Made by a program: the position numbers and the translations under genes | Notes under the pieces: model-generated | What the model was told of the DNA's origin: nothing | What the model saw: only the letters and a program-made list of their open reading frames with translations | Databases searched by the model: none | Assembly: GCF_018215265.2 (NCBI RefSeq) | Contig: NZ_CP136562.1 | Coordinates: 2,418,001-2,482,000 of the forward strand | Direction of reading: 5' to 3' | Source: Paenarthrobacter sp. GOM3 | Lineage (GTDB): Bacteria > Actinomycetota > Actinomycetes > Actinomycetales > Micrococcaceae | Length of the DNA: 64,000 nucleotides | In this document: positions 17,507-26,740 of the stretch, piece after piece | How the letters are laid out: each line of letters opens with the position of its first letter | How positions within the stretch are numbered: the stretch's first letter is position 1

Positions 17507-18386
17507 TGTCCACCGCCACGAGGTCCTTCAAGGCCTCCATCAGCTTGGGGCCGATCCCATCAATGGCGTCGAGTTCATCCACCGAGGCGAACGGACCGTG
17601 TTCCTTCCGCCAATCGACGATGCGCTGGGCCATCACCGGCCCAACCCGTGGCAGCGTTCCGAGTTCTTCGACTGACGCCGTATTAATGTTGACCTTGGCA
17701 GTCGCTCCCCCAGTTGTCCCCGCTGGAGTGCTTGCGGAGCCGGAACCGGACCCGCCAGTACCTTGGGTCGGCGCAGGTTGCGATGGCTCCCCGACCGCCG
17801 GCACACGGATCTTGATGCCGTCCTTGAGAACTTCCGCCAGGTTCAGGCCGCCGAGGTCGGCGTTCGGCGATGCTCCGCCTGCAGCGTCGATGGCTTGGAA
17901 GACCCGGCTGCCTGTCGGCAACGTGACTACGCCAGGGGCCTTCACGGCACCGGCTACGTGGACAAGCACCGTCCCGGCCCCGCCAGGTCCACCAGGTCCA
18001 CCAGGTCCAGAGATATCAGGGCCAGGGGTATCAGGGGGCTGTAATGCTTCCGCTCCGTCATCCTCGGAACCGGGTTCGGCACTGATGTCCAATGAACTGG
18101 ACGGGCTAAGGGGAACTGCTGTTGGAGCCGCCGCCAGGGACATCCACCATTGAATGGCGATGAAGACAACAACCACCAAGGCCAGAAGGGCCGCAACCCG
18201 CCAGGGTGTCCGCCACCGGAGGCGGGCCGCACCCGCCGCTTCAGGGCCTGCCGCGTCCTGGTACCCGTTGTCCAGAAGCTCCAACAAAGGTGGCGCCGTG
18301 GAGCCGGTAGACAATCGGTCCGCGAAACGCTGCCGGACTGCCTGCGCTGCGGCATCCGGTGACGCGTCCTGGCTCCAGCGTGGCAT
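17499..18386 (-). CDS. comEA: ComEA family helix-hairpin-helix DNA-binding protein
   Basis: ComEA binds incoming double-stranded DNA at the outer face of the membrane. The 295-residue protein has a cytoplasmic N-terminus of about 60 residues, one transmembrane helix (about 62-84), a Gly/Pro-rich linker, an SLBB domain (about 135-195, starting VLVHVAGAVKAPGVV) and tandem helix-hairpin-helix motifs at the end (about 230-290, LGTLPRVGPVMAQRIVDWR and IDGIGPKLMEAL). Domain order is that of ComEA. It overlaps comEC, forming the usual comEA-comEC pair. Confidence 0.93.
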   Translation of the reverse strand: MPRWSQDASPDAAAQAVRQRFADRLSTGSTAPPLLELLDNGYQDAAGPEAAGAARLRWRTPWRVAALLALVVVVFIAIQWWMSLAAAPTAVPLSPSSSLDISAEPGSEDDGAEALQPPDTPGPDISGPGGPGGPGGAGTVLVHVAGAVKAPGVVTLPTGSRVFQAIDAAGGASPNADLGGLNLAEVLKDGIKIRVPAVGEPSQPAPTQGTGGSGSGSASTPAGTTGGATAKVNINTASVEELGTLPRVGPVMAQRIVDWRKEHGPFASVDELDAIDGIGPKLMEALKDLVAVDSG

Positions 18387-18461
18387 GAATCGAGCCTATG
18401 GCCGCCCTTGAGGAACAGAACCTCGCGAACTGTCCTATGTGGAAAACGCGAATGGTAGGGG

Positions 18462-19445
18462 TCAGTCCGTCGGCGTGCTGCTCTCCCCCACGATGACAGC
18501 GAGGACGCCCAAGCCCGCATGGGCGGCCAGGACCGCAGGCAGCGCACTGATTTGCGGCGCGGGGCAGTCCGGGCATTTTTCGTTCAACCGGGCGGCCAGG
18601 GCTTCGGCCTCAATTTGATTGCCGAAGTGGTGAACTGCCAAGCGCTGCTGGCCTGCCGGCCTGGATGCGACATCGGCGGCGACGATTTCCTCGAGACGAG
18701 CTATGGCGCGCACAGCGGAACGCACCTTTTCGAGCGGGACTATTTTGCCGTCGTCGACGGCCAATATCGGCTTGATGGCAAGGACGGTTCCAAGCAGCGA
18801 CGCCGCGGCGCCAATACGTCCGCCACGCCGCAGCTGCTCCAGGCTGGGGACATAGAAGTAAACCTTGGTCCGCTCCATGCGCCGCTCCGCGAAACCGCGC
18901 ACTTCTGCTGCTTCGCGCCCGTCGGCTGCTGCCACGACGGCGCTTTGGACGCCCATGCCCTGTGCCATGCCGACCGTGCGCGAGTCCACCACTTCCACGG
19001 GAATGCTGACCCGGGCTGCAGCCAGCCGGGCCGCATCGGCGGTTCCGGACAGTTCTGAGGAGATATGGATGGAAACCACGGCCTGGAAACCCCGGCGCTG
19101 GGCAAGAAGGTAGGCCTGTTCAAATTGTCCGGGAGATGGCCTGGAGGTCTTGACCGAGGCCCCTGACGCCAAAGCAAGCGATAACGTTTGCGTGATGTCG
19201 TCTTCGCCCTCACCGTAGATCTCGTTCCCCACCATCACTGGCATAGGGACTACGGCCAGGCGCCCGTCGGCAGTGAAAGCCGACACCCAGTCCGTTGGAA
19301 GTGCCGCCGCGGAATCCGTGACAACGGCGGTCTTAACGACGGCGGCCAGCGGCTCGCCGGGAGCCGGAACCGGAGCTGTGGGCTGCCGAAGGCGTGCCAC
19401 TCTTTCCTTGAGCCACATCCACGCGGGTGGTTCTCGCTCAGGCAC
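18462..19445 (-). CDS. DegV family fatty-acid-binding protein
   Basis: DegV proteins bind fatty acids; related FakB proteins present them to the kinase FakA. The protein (327 residues from GTG 19445) opens after a short basic leader with VVTDSAAALPTDW, the DegV start motif. It has the conserved VKTSRPSPGQFEQAY and ISSELSGTADAARLAA segments and the late glycine-rich region GAAASLLGTVLAIKPIL. GTG 19445 is preceded by GGAGG; an ATG at 19421 is the alternative. No fakA gene is in the window, so a ligand role is inferred from the family only. Confidence 0.9.
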   Translation of the reverse strand: MPEREPPAWMWLKERVARLRQPTAPVPAPGEPLAAVVKTAVVTDSAAALPTDWVSAFTADGRLAVVPMPVMVGNEIYGEGEDDITQTLSLALASGASVKTSRPSPGQFEQAYLLAQRRGFQAVVSIHISSELSGTADAARLAAARVSIPVEVVDSRTVGMAQGMGVQSAVVAAADGREAAEVRGFAERRMERTKVYFYVPSLEQLRRGGRIGAAASLLGTVLAIKPILAVDDGKIVPLEKVRSAVRAIARLEEIVAADVASRPAGQQRLAVHHFGNQIEAEALAARLNEKCPDCPAPQISALPAVLAAHAGLGVLAVIVGESSTPTD

Positions 19446-19467
19446 GCAACCTCCAAAGATGATGGCT

Positions 19468-19492
19468 GGCCGCCGGCACGATGCCGGCGGCC
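19468..19492 (-). terminator. Terminator-like hairpin downstream of leuS
   Basis: GGCCGCCGGCA and TGCCGGCGGCC form an eleven-base perfect stem with a CGA loop, 12 bases after the leuS stop on the minus strand. No T tract follows, which is common in high-GC genomes. Confidence 0.7.
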
Positions 19493-19504
19493 GCACAATC
19501 CCTG

Positions 19505-22033
19505 CTAGGCAGGAACGATGTTCACCAGTTTAGGGGCCCGCACGATCACGGTGCGGATGCCGCGGCCGTCCAGGGCACGCTGAACGTTTTCGGAAGCCAA
19601 CGCGAGCTCCCGAAGGGCGTCCTCGGTGATGTCCGGAGAGACGTCCAAGCGGTCGCGCACCTTGCCCTGGACCTGGACCACGGCGGTGACCGTGTCCTGA
19701 ACCAGCAGTGCCTCGTCGTGCTTCGGCCAGCCGGCGTTTGCAACGGAGGCCGGGTGGCCAAGGGTGTTCCAGAGGTCTTCAGCGGTGTACGGAGCGAACA
19801 GGCTCAGTATGACTGCAACTGCCTCCACCGCCTCACGGACGGCAGGATCCGCAGCGCCGGCACCCGAATCGATGGTCTTGCGGGTAGCGTTGACCAGCTC
19901 CATGAGGCGGGCCACCACCACATTGAACTTGTTGTTGTCCAACAGCTCCGCGGCGTCGGCGATGGTTTTGTGGGTCACCGTACGCAAAGCGCGGTCACCG
20001 CTGGCCGGGTCAACGCCAGGCTCGCTGCTGACATCCTGGCCGAGGCGCCATGCGCGGGCCAGGAACTTTGCAGAACCCGACGGCGAAACGTCCGCCCAGT
20101 CGACGTCGTCTTCCGGAGGGGAAGCGAAGACCATGGTGAGGCGGACGGCGTCGACGCCGAACTTGTCCAACTGCTCACCCAGGTCCACGCCGTTGCCGAG
20201 AGACTTGCTCATGGCTTTGCCGCCGTTGAGCACCTGGCCCTGGTTGAGCAGGGCGGAGAAGGGCTCGTTGGCTTCGATCAGTCCGATGTCCTTGATGACC
20301 TTGGTGAAGAAGCGTGCGTAGAGCAGGTGGAGGATTGCGTGCTCCACCCCACCGACGTACTGGCCCACCGGCATCCAGTTGTTGATCTTTTCGGGATCAA
20401 ACGGGCCCTCGGTGTAGTCAGGCGACACGAATCGCAGGAAGTACCAGGACGAGTCCACGAAGGTATCCATGGTGTCGGTGTCACGCTGCGCGGCACGGCC
20501 ACAGTTGGGGCAGTCCACGTTGACCCACTCGACGGCGGCGGCCAACGGTGAGGTGCCCTTGGGCGACAGTGCTTCGCCGCGCAGGTTGTCGGGCAGCCTT
20601 ACCGGCAGCTGGTCATCGGGCACGGGAACTTCGCCGCATTCACCGCAGTGGATGATGGGGATGGGCGTGCCCCAGAAGCGCTGACGGCTCAGCAGCCAGT
20701 CACGCAGGCGGAAGTTCACGAACTTCTCTCCGGTTCCCAGCTTCTCCAGGATCCCAATCGCTGCAGGAATGCCTTCGGATTTGGACAGGCCATCGAGCTC
20801 GCCGGAGTTTTTGAGGGTTCCTTCACCCGCAGTCGCTATGCCGGTCTCCGAGGGGTCCTCGTCACCGGTGTCCAGGACGGCCCGGACAGGCAGGTTGAAG
20901 GCCTTCGCGAAGTCGAGGTCGCGCTGGTCATGGGCAGGCACGGCCATGATGGCTCCCGTGCCGTAGTCGGCCAGGACGTAGTCCGCGGCCCATACCGGGA
21001 GCTTTTCGCCGTTCAGCGGGTTGATGGCGTAGCGGCCCGTGAAGACGCCGGTCTTCTCGCGCTCGGTGGACTGCCGCTCAATTTCGGACAGCGCCTTGAC
21101 CTTTTCGCGGTAGGCCATGAGTTCGTCGTGCTGTTCGGGCGTCACCAGGTCCAGTGCCAGATGTGCGTCAGCAGCGACAACGAAGAACGTTGCACCGTAG
21201 AGGGTGTCCGGACGAGTGGTGAATACAGGGACTTCACGCTCGGCACGGTCTTCAGTGGCTTCGATGACGAACCGGACATGCGCGCCTTCTGAGCGTCCGA
21301 TCCAGTTGCGCTGCATGGCCAGGACACGTTCGGGCCAGTGACCCTGCAGTTGGTCCATGTCCTGGAGCAGGCGGTCCGCGTAATCGGTGATCTTGAAGTA
21401 CCACTGGTTCAGGGACTTCTTGGTGACGGGCGTGCCGCAGCGTTCGCAGGCGCCGTTGACAACCTGCTCGTTTGCGAGGACGGTGAGGTCCTTCGGGCAC
21501 CAGTTGACGGGCGAGTCCTTGCGGTATGCCAGGCCACGCTCGTAGAAGCGCTTGAACAGCCACTGCGTCCAGCGGTAGTACTCGGGGTCGGAGGTGTGGA
21601 GGCGGCGTGACCAGTCAGCAGAGATGGCGTAACGCTTGAACGACGCCGCCTGGGTGTCGATGTTCGCGTAGGTCCACTCGCTGGGGTGCGCGTTGCGCTT
21701 GATGGCAGCGTTCTCGGCGGGCAGTCCGAACGAGTCCCAACCGATGGGGTGCAGGACGTCGAAGCCCTTTTGGCGCAGGTAGCGTGCCACAACGTCGCCC
21801 ATGGCGAACGCCTCGGCGTGGCCCATGTGAAGGTCGCCGGAAGGGTAGGGGAACATGTCCAGCACGTAGCGGCGTTCCCGCGAGCCGTCGTCGGCCGGCG
21901 TGAAGACTTTGAGGTCTTCCCAGACCTGCGGCCACTTGGCTTCCATCGCAGCGAAGCTGTAGACGCCTTCTTCAGGCGCTTCGGCTGCGGCTGTCTGTGC
22001 TGTTCCGGTCTCTGTCTCCGGCTGAACGCTCAC
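19505..22033 (-). CDS. leuS: Leucyl-tRNA synthetase
   Basis: LeuRS charges tRNA-Leu and proofreads mischarged products. About 842 residues from the GTG at 22033. The HIGH-like motif is [10 protein letters not shown] (about residue 65), the KMSKS motif is AMSKSLGNG (about 595), and the CP1 editing domain contains [24 protein letters not shown] zinc-binding CERCGTP set is present. GTG 22033 is chosen because AAGAGGG precedes it at a good distance; the frame is open up to an ATG at 22102, but that codon lies next to the terminator hairpin. The upstream region has a Leu-codon leader peptide and terminator, pointing to attenuation control. Confidence 0.96.
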   Translation of the reverse strand: MSVQPETETGTAQTAAAEAPEEGVYSFAAMEAKWPQVWEDLKVFTPADDGSRERRYVLDMFPYPSGDLHMGHAEAFAMGDVVARYLRQKGFDVLHPIGWDSFGLPAENAAIKRNAHPSEWTYANIDTQAASFKRYAISADWSRRLHTSDPEYYRWTQWLFKRFYERGLAYRKDSPVNWCPKDLTVLANEQVVNGACERCGTPVTKKSLNQWYFKITDYADRLLQDMDQLQGHWPERVLAMQRNWIGRSEGAHVRFVIEATEDRAEREVPVFTTRPDTLYGATFFVVAADAHLALDLVTPEQHDELMAYREKVKALSEIERQSTEREKTGVFTGRYAINPLNGEKLPVWAADYVLADYGTGAIMAVPAHDQRDLDFAKAFNLPVRAVLDTGDEDPSETGIATAGEGTLKNSGELDGLSKSEGIPAAIGILEKLGTGEKFVNFRLRDWLLSRQRFWGTPIPIIHCGECGEVPVPDDQLPVRLPDNLRGEALSPKGTSPLAAAVEWVNVDCPNCGRAAQRDTDTMDTFVDSSWYFLRFVSPDYTEGPFDPEKINNWMPVGQYVGGVEHAILHLLYARFFTKVIKDIGLIEANEPFSALLNQGQVLNGGKAMSKSLGNGVDLGEQLDKFGVDAVRLTMVFASPPEDDVDWADVSPSGSAKFLARAWRLGQDVSSEPGVDPASGDRALRTVTHKTIADAAELLDNNKFNVVVARLMELVNATRKTIDSGAGAADPAVREAVEAVAVILSLFAPYTAEDLWNTLGHPASVANAGWPKHDEALLVQDTVTAVVQVQGKVRDRLDVSPDITEDALRELALASENVQRALDGRGIRTVIVRAPKLVNIVPA

Positions 22034-22096
22034 TGCTGCCCTCTTCTGTTCTTCGATGGCGGTTTTGCCTCCTGCTGCGGTCCCGGATAGCCCCGG

Positions 22097-22127
22097 ACAC
22101 ACAAAAGCCCCTCAACAATGGAGGGGC
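22097..22127 (-). terminator. Leader terminator (attenuator) of leuS
   Basis: On the minus strand GCCCCTC and GAGGGGC form a seven-base perfect stem with a seven-base loop (22107-22127), followed at once by TTTTGTGTGT. This is the only U-rich intrinsic terminator seen in the window, and it lies inside the leuS leader about 65 bases before the start codon. An 11-base stem with one mismatch (22129-22155) lies directly upstream of it. Confidence 0.85.
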
Positions 22128-22154
22128 GGCCGCACGGCTATTGAAGCCGGGCGG

Positions 22155-22181
22155 CTAGCTAAGCAGAAGGATCGCACGCAT
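22155..22181 (-). CDS. leuS leader peptide with three consecutive Leu codons
   Basis: An eight-codon reading frame on the minus strand reads Met-Arg-Ala-Ile-Leu-Leu-Leu-Ser-stop (codons CTT CTG CTT for leucine). Its TAG touches a hairpin, and the attenuator terminator of leuS follows 28 bases later. A TAAGGT box six bases before the ATG could be a -10 element, which would make the peptide leaderless, or the AAGG could be a weak ribosome site. Its position, its composition and the leucine-specific downstream gene make a leader peptide the best explanation. It is too short for statistical support on its own. Confidence 0.72.
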   Translation of the reverse strand: MRAILLLS

Positions 22182-22239
22182 ACCAATACCTTACCCCACC
22201 AAACCCATGGGCTGGGTGTAAGCCGGCCGGACGCCAAAA

Positions 22240-22311
22240 GAGGTTCCGGGGACTCCCCGCCATGGTGTGGTGGGCACCGCGAAGCGGGCGGGCGGGAGTC
22301 CCCGGAACCTC
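22240..22311 (-). terminator. Long inverted repeat downstream of glpK
   Basis: Arms 22240-22257 and 22294-22311 are an 18-base perfect inverted repeat (GAGGTTCCGG at the outer end), and pairing continues inward through GCC/GGC with one bulged C. It begins 14 bases after the glpK stop on the minus strand, so it most simply ends or protects the glp transcript. The GC-rich loop of about 36 bases can fold further. Confidence 0.75.
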
Positions 22312-22324
22312 AGTCAGGAGAAGA

Positions 22325-23839
22325 CTACTTCACGTCTTCGTCGACCCAGTCCATGGACTTGGTGACTGCCTTCTTCCAAAGCCTCAACTGGCGCTCCTGC
22401 TCTTCAGCGGGCAGCTGCGGCTCCCAACGCTTGTCCTCGCCCCAGTTTGCGCTGAGCTCGCCGAGGTCGTTCCAGAAACCGACTGCCAGGCCGGCGGCGT
22501 AGGCGGCACCGAGGGCCGTTGTTTCTACGACCTTCGGACGGACCACGGGCACGCCGAGGATGTCTGCCTGGAACTGCATGAGGGCATCGTTGGCGACCAT
22601 GCCGCCGTCGACCTTCAACTCGGTGAGCGGGACGCCCGAGTCTGCGTTGACGGCGTCGAGTACCTCGCGGGTTTGGAACGCTGTGGCTTCCAGTGCCGCG
22701 CGGGCGATGTGGCCCTTGTTGGCGAATCGTGTGAGTCCCACGATCGCGCCGCGTGCGTCTGCCCGCCAGTAGGGGGCGAACAGGCCGGAGAAGGCGGGGA
22801 CGATGTACACGCCACCGTTGTCTTCCACGGCTGCGGCAAGTTCCTCGACCTCCGGGGCTGAACTGATCATGCCCAGGTTGTCGCGGAGCCACTGGATCAA
22901 GGAACCCGTGACGGCGATGGAGCCTTCCAGGGCGTAGTGCGGCTTGTTGTCGCCCAGCTTGTAGCCGAGGGTGGTGAGCAGGCCGTTCTTGGAGTGGACG
23001 ATTTCTTCGCCGGTGTTGAAGATCAGGAAGCAACCGGTGCCGTAGGTATTCTTCGCTTCGCCGGCCTGGAAGGCCGCCTGGCCGAAGGTTGCTGCCTGCT
23101 GGTCGCCGAGGATGCCCGCAACCGGGGTTTCGCGCAGCAGTTGCGAGGTGTGGACGTGCCCATAGACCTCGGAGGAGGACTTGATGGTGGGCATCATGGA
23201 CGCCGGGACGCCGAAGATGTCCAGGATTTCCTGGTCCCACTGAAGTGTCTCGAGGTCCATGAACAAGGTGCGTGAAGCGTTGGTGACGTCGGTGACGTGG
23301 ACGCCGCCGTCGACGCCGCCGGTGAGGTTCCACAGAACCCAGGCGTCGGTGTTGCCGAAGAGGAGGTCGCCTGCTTCGGCACGTTCGCGGGCACCTTCGA
23401 CATTGTCCAGGATCCATTTGATCTTGGTGCCGGAGAAGTAGGTGGCCAACGGCAGGCCGACCTTCTGTTTGAAGCGCTCCGGTCCCCCGTCCTTGCCGAG
23501 TTCGTCGACGATGGACTGGGTGCGCGTGTCTTGCCACACGATGGCGTTGTATACGGGTTCGCCGGTGTTCTTGTCCCAGACCACTGCGGTTTCGCGCTGG
23601 TTGGTGATGCCGACGGCGGCGATGTCGTGCCGTGTCAGGTTCGCCTTGGACAGCGCGGAGCCGATGACCTCGCGGGTGTTGTTCCAGATCTCGGCAGCGT
23701 TGTGCTCTACCCACCCGGCCTGCGGGAAGATCTGTTCGTGTTCCATCTGGCCGGTGGACACGATGTTGCCCGAGTGGTCAAAGACGATGGCTCGGGAGCT
23801 GGTGGTGCCCTGGTCGATGGCGATGACGTATTGGTTCAT
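22325..23839 (-). CDS. glpK: Glycerol kinase
   Basis: GlpK phosphorylates glycerol to sn-glycerol 3-phosphate with ATP, trapping glycerol that enters through GlpF. The 504-residue FGGY kinase starts with [15 protein letters not shown], the phosphate-1 motif, and has the second signature near [18 protein letters not shown] and a DQQAATFGQ segment. Length matches bacterial GlpK. It is the last gene of glpD-glpF-glpK, with a strong inverted repeat after its stop. Confidence 0.97.
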   Translation of the reverse strand: MNQYVIAIDQGTTSSRAIVFDHSGNIVSTGQMEHEQIFPQAGWVEHNAAEIWNNTREVIGSALSKANLTRHDIAAVGITNQRETAVVWDKNTGEPVYNAIVWQDTRTQSIVDELGKDGGPERFKQKVGLPLATYFSGTKIKWILDNVEGARERAEAGDLLFGNTDAWVLWNLTGGVDGGVHVTDVTNASRTLFMDLETLQWDQEILDIFGVPASMMPTIKSSSEVYGHVHTSQLLRETPVAGILGDQQAATFGQAAFQAGEAKNTYGTGCFLIFNTGEEIVHSKNGLLTTLGYKLGDNKPHYALEGSIAVTGSLIQWLRDNLGMISSAPEVEELAAAVEDNGGVYIVPAFSGLFAPYWRADARGAIVGLTRFANKGHIARAALEATAFQTREVLDAVNADSGVPLTELKVDGGMVANDALMQFQADILGVPVVRPKVVETTALGAAYAAGLAVGFWNDLGELSANWGEDKRWEPQLPAEEQERQLRLWKKAVTKSMDWVDEDVK

Positions 23840-23912
23840 GGTGACGTCCTTGTCTGTGTTGGTTTCTCAGTGGCGTTGTGAGGTGTGCGGAGTGTACGTA
23901 GCTGGGAAGCGC

Positions 23913-24665
23913 TTAGCCTGCCAGTGCGGGCATGATGTCCGGGACCCAGAGGGCCACGAGCCCGGCAAGTGCGCCACCGACCAGCGGTCCGACGACGGGA
24001 ATCCAGGAGTACGCCCAGTCGCTTGAACCCTTGCCCTTGATGGGCAGGACGGCGTGTGCGATGCGGGGGCCAAGGTCACGTGCAGGGTTGATGGCGTAAC
24101 CGGTGGGGCCACCGAGGGATACACCGATACCAACAACCAGCAGTGCTACGGCCAGCGGGCCGAGGCCGGAAGGAGTGCCGCCGAAGGTCAGGATGACGAA
24201 GACCAGGACGAACGTGCCGATGATTTCGGTGATGAGGTTCCAAGGGGTGGAGCGGATTGCCGGGCCGGTGGAGAAGGTTCCCAGCTTGTTCGCTGCCAGG
24301 GGCTCATCGTCGAAGTGCTGCTTGTAGGCGAGCCAGCAGACTACTGCGCCCAGGAACGCGCCCAGCAGTTCACCGCCGAAGTACGTCAGCGTGGAGGCGA
24401 AGGTAACTGCTACGTCCTTCGCGTACTCGTCGCTGCCTTTAACCAAGAGGCCCAGGGTGACGGCCGGGTTAAGGTGCGCGCCGGACTTAGCGGCCACGAA
24501 AACGCCCGCGAAGACCGCAATACCCCAGCCCCACGTCACCATCAAGAATCCACCGTTGTTGCCCTTGGTGCCTTTGAGCGCAACGTTTGCCACGACGCCG
24601 CAACCCAGCAGGGTCAGCATCATGGTTCCGAATACTTCGGAAAGGAAAACAATTCCAAGAGACAT
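23913..24665 (-). CDS. glpF: Glycerol uptake facilitator (MIP channel)
   Basis: GlpF is an aquaglyceroporin that lets glycerol cross the membrane. The 250 residues form six transmembrane helices with two half-helix NPA motifs, AHLNPAVTLG (about residue 65) and YAINPARDLGPR (about 190). The Asp directly after the second NPAR is typical of glycerol facilitators as opposed to pure water channels. The ATG has GGAGTC seven bases upstream. It lies between glpD and glpK on the same strand. Confidence 0.95.
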   Translation of the reverse strand: MSLGIVFLSEVFGTMMLTLLGCGVVANVALKGTKGNNGGFLMVTWGWGIAVFAGVFVAAKSGAHLNPAVTLGLLVKGSDEYAKDVAVTFASTLTYFGGELLGAFLGAVVCWLAYKQHFDDEPLAANKLGTFSTGPAIRSTPWNLITEIIGTFVLVFVILTFGGTPSGLGPLAVALLVVGIGVSLGGPTGYAINPARDLGPRIAHAVLPIKGKGSSDWAYSWIPVVGPLVGGALAGLVALWVPDIMPALAG

Positions 24666-24718
24666 CTTTGACTCCTCATTTTTCTGTTGTCAGCCCCCTC
24701 GCGGGTGAAGAGGCCGTT

Positions 24719-24775
24719 GGGACGGTTCCGGTCTCCGGAACCGTCCCGGTGTGGTGGTCCCCTGGCGGGACCACC
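24719..24775 (-). terminator. Two tandem hairpins between glpD and glpF
   Basis: The first hairpin has 13-base perfect arms (24719-24731 and 24735-24747, GGGACGGTTCCGG type) with a TCT loop. The second has nine-base arms (24753-24761 and 24767-24775) with a CTGGC loop. They lie between the glpD stop and the glpF start on the same strand, so they may terminate most glpD transcripts or act as a processing/stability signal that sets different levels of glpD and glpFK. Confidence 0.75.
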
Positions 24776-24833
24776 TACCCCATTCCGTCCCTGCCGCACG
24801 CTGGGACGGTCAAGCTGTTTCCGCTGCTTGCGC

Positions 24834-26618
24834 TCAGGCTACGAGACTGTGCACGTCAACCTTGTGGAACCGCTGCAGCACTTCCTGAGCGTGGCGGATT
24901 TCTGCTTCACGGGCAGCGGCGTCCCAACCAAGGGGCTCTGCCAGTGCAGCAGCGATCTCGTTGAGCAACTCCCCTGTTACCAGGCCCCGGAACGCGAGGG
25001 ATGTCCGGCGGATCAGGACATCCACCAGGTGCCCGATCTGCTCGTGCTCGGCCATGAATGCCAGCTCGCGGACACTCAGTTCGCGGGTGGAACGCAACGG
25101 CGTGTCGTGTCCGGCTTTCAGGTAATCGATCACCGCGTCCGCCCGTGTTCCATACCGCGTCAACAGGACAGCTACGCGGTCAGCGTCCAGGCCCGGACCC
25201 ATGTGCTTCTTGATCCATTCCTGCTCGCCTTGTTCAGTGGCAGGGAAGCCGGCACCGCCGCCGATGGCGAGTTTCGCCGTCGAGACTTTGCGTTCCATGC
25301 CGAGTTCGCGGAGGACGTCGTTGGTCATGTGCTCTGCAAGGGCGCGGAACGTGGTCCACTTTCCGCCCACCAGGCTGAGTACGACGGCGGCCTTACCGCC
25401 TGGCGTTGTGACGGCATCGCTGCCGGTGCGGACGCTGCGTTGGATCCGGTAGTCGCGTGAGACGAATCCGGGCTGGGTTTCGTCGTGGCGGGGCAGCGGG
25501 CGGACACCGGCGAAGCTGTACACGATCTGTTCGCGTTCCACCTTGATGGTGGGGAAGACGTGGCCGACGAGGTCGAAGAAGTAGTCAATTTCTTCTTCGG
25601 TGCACACGGCGTCCTCGGACATATCGGCGTCCACGTCCGTGGTGCCAACCAGCACACGGTCTCCCATGGGGTAGATCAGGACAATGCGGCCATCGGTGTG
25701 CTCGAAGAAGATCTCGCGGCCGTTGCAGGCTGCAAGCAGTTCCGGGTGGTCCAGGACGATGTGGGATCCCTTGGTGCCGCCCATGAATTTGCTGACGGCT
25801 CCCATGGCCTGGTTGGTGAGGTCCACCCAGGCGCCCGTGGTGTTGACGATGACGTCGGCCTGGAAGTCGAACTCCTTGCCCGTCAGTTCGTCGCGGAGGC
25901 GCACTCCGTCCGCGCCCATGGAAACGAGCGAGACGTAGTTGCTGGCGCGGGCGCTTCCTCCGGGGAGTCCGCCCCCACGGCCGGCCTTTTCGCCATCCTG
26001 GAGGACGTCAAGGGTCAGGCGTTCGGGGTTGTGCACGGATGCGTCGAAATACGTTGCGGCGTACTTGATGCCGGAGTGCAGCTTGGGAAGCTCGGCAAGG
26101 GCCTTGGTGCGGCCACGGAACTGGTGCCGGGGAACACTTCCGCCGTCGCGTGAGAAGAAGTCGTACATGCTCAGGCCCACCTTGATGAGGAACGCACCGC
26201 GCTCCTTGGGCTTGCCCTGCTTGTGGGTCAGGAAGCGCGTGGGGGCGGAGAGGATTCCGGAGAAGGTGCTGAAGATCGGGATGGTTGTCTGCAGCGGTTT
26301 GACGTAGTGAGGCGCGATCCGCAGGAGCCGGTTTCGCTCCACTACGGATTCCTGGACGAGGCGGAACTCGCCGTTTTCGAGGTAGCGGATGCCGCCGTGG
26401 ATCATGTGGGACGAGGCACCGCTGGCACCCTGGCAGTAGTCACCGCGCTCAACAAGTGCCACATCGACGCCCTGCAGGGCGAGGTCGCGGAACGTTCCGA
26501 CACCATTGATGCCACCGCCGATAATGAGTACCTTCGCCGAGGGCCGCTCCTGCAATGCGACGACGGAGTCGCGCTGCTGTGCGTGCTGTGAGGTACCGGA
26601 AATCCTGTTGTGTCCCAA
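24834..26618 (-). CDS. glpD: Glycerol-3-phosphate dehydrogenase (FAD, GlpD type)
   Basis: GlpD oxidises sn-glycerol 3-phosphate to dihydroxyacetone phosphate and passes electrons to menaquinone at the membrane. The 594 residues start, after a 27-residue leader, with the FAD-binding GxGxxG in VLIIGGGINGVGTF. Other family segments are HMIHGGIRYLENGEF and the C-terminal DAO_C helical domain (about 440-570). The start is TTG at 26618 with AAGGGAG upstream. It is the first gene of the glp run and divergent from the SorC-type regulator. Confidence 0.95.
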   Translation of the reverse strand: MGHNRISGTSQHAQQRDSVVALQERPSAKVLIIGGGINGVGTFRDLALQGVDVALVERGDYCQGASGASSHMIHGGIRYLENGEFRLVQESVVERNRLLRIAPHYVKPLQTTIPIFSTFSGILSAPTRFLTHKQGKPKERGAFLIKVGLSMYDFFSRDGGSVPRHQFRGRTKALAELPKLHSGIKYAATYFDASVHNPERLTLDVLQDGEKAGRGGGLPGGSARASNYVSLVSMGADGVRLRDELTGKEFDFQADVIVNTTGAWVDLTNQAMGAVSKFMGGTKGSHIVLDHPELLAACNGREIFFEHTDGRIVLIYPMGDRVLVGTTDVDADMSEDAVCTEEEIDYFFDLVGHVFPTIKVEREQIVYSFAGVRPLPRHDETQPGFVSRDYRIQRSVRTGSDAVTTPGGKAAVVLSLVGGKWTTFRALAEHMTNDVLRELGMERKVSTAKLAIGGGAGFPATEQGEQEWIKKHMGPGLDADRVAVLLTRYGTRADAVIDYLKAGHDTPLRSTRELSVRELAFMAEHEQIGHLVDVLIRRTSLAFRGLVTGELLNEIAAALAEPLGWDAAAREAEIRHAQEVLQRFHKVDVHSLVA

Positions 26619-26711
26619 AACTGCTCCCTTGGGCTTGGTTCGTGCGCCGCGCCACTCGCTGCTGCACCGTTCACCACTAATCTTGCGAAGGTGGAAAATG
26701 GAGTCAAGCTA

Positions 26712-26729
26712 TTTGCACAAACGTGCAGT
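26712..26729. promoter_or_regulatory. Putative operator in the glpD/regulator divergent region
   Basis: TTTGCACAAACGTGCAG contains the perfect inverted repeat TGCAC-AAAC-GTGCA (26714-26727), 13 bases before the regulator ATG and about 95 bases before the glpD start. A palindrome here fits an operator for the adjacent SorC-type regulator acting on itself and on glpD. No experiment or alignment supports the assignment. Confidence 0.5.
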
Positions 26730-26740
26730 AAGGAAATGAG

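Noticed and set aside
22034..22324. T-box riboswitch for leuS
   Set aside because: No T-box sequence or specifier hairpin could be read; the Leu-rich leader peptide and terminator explain the region better.
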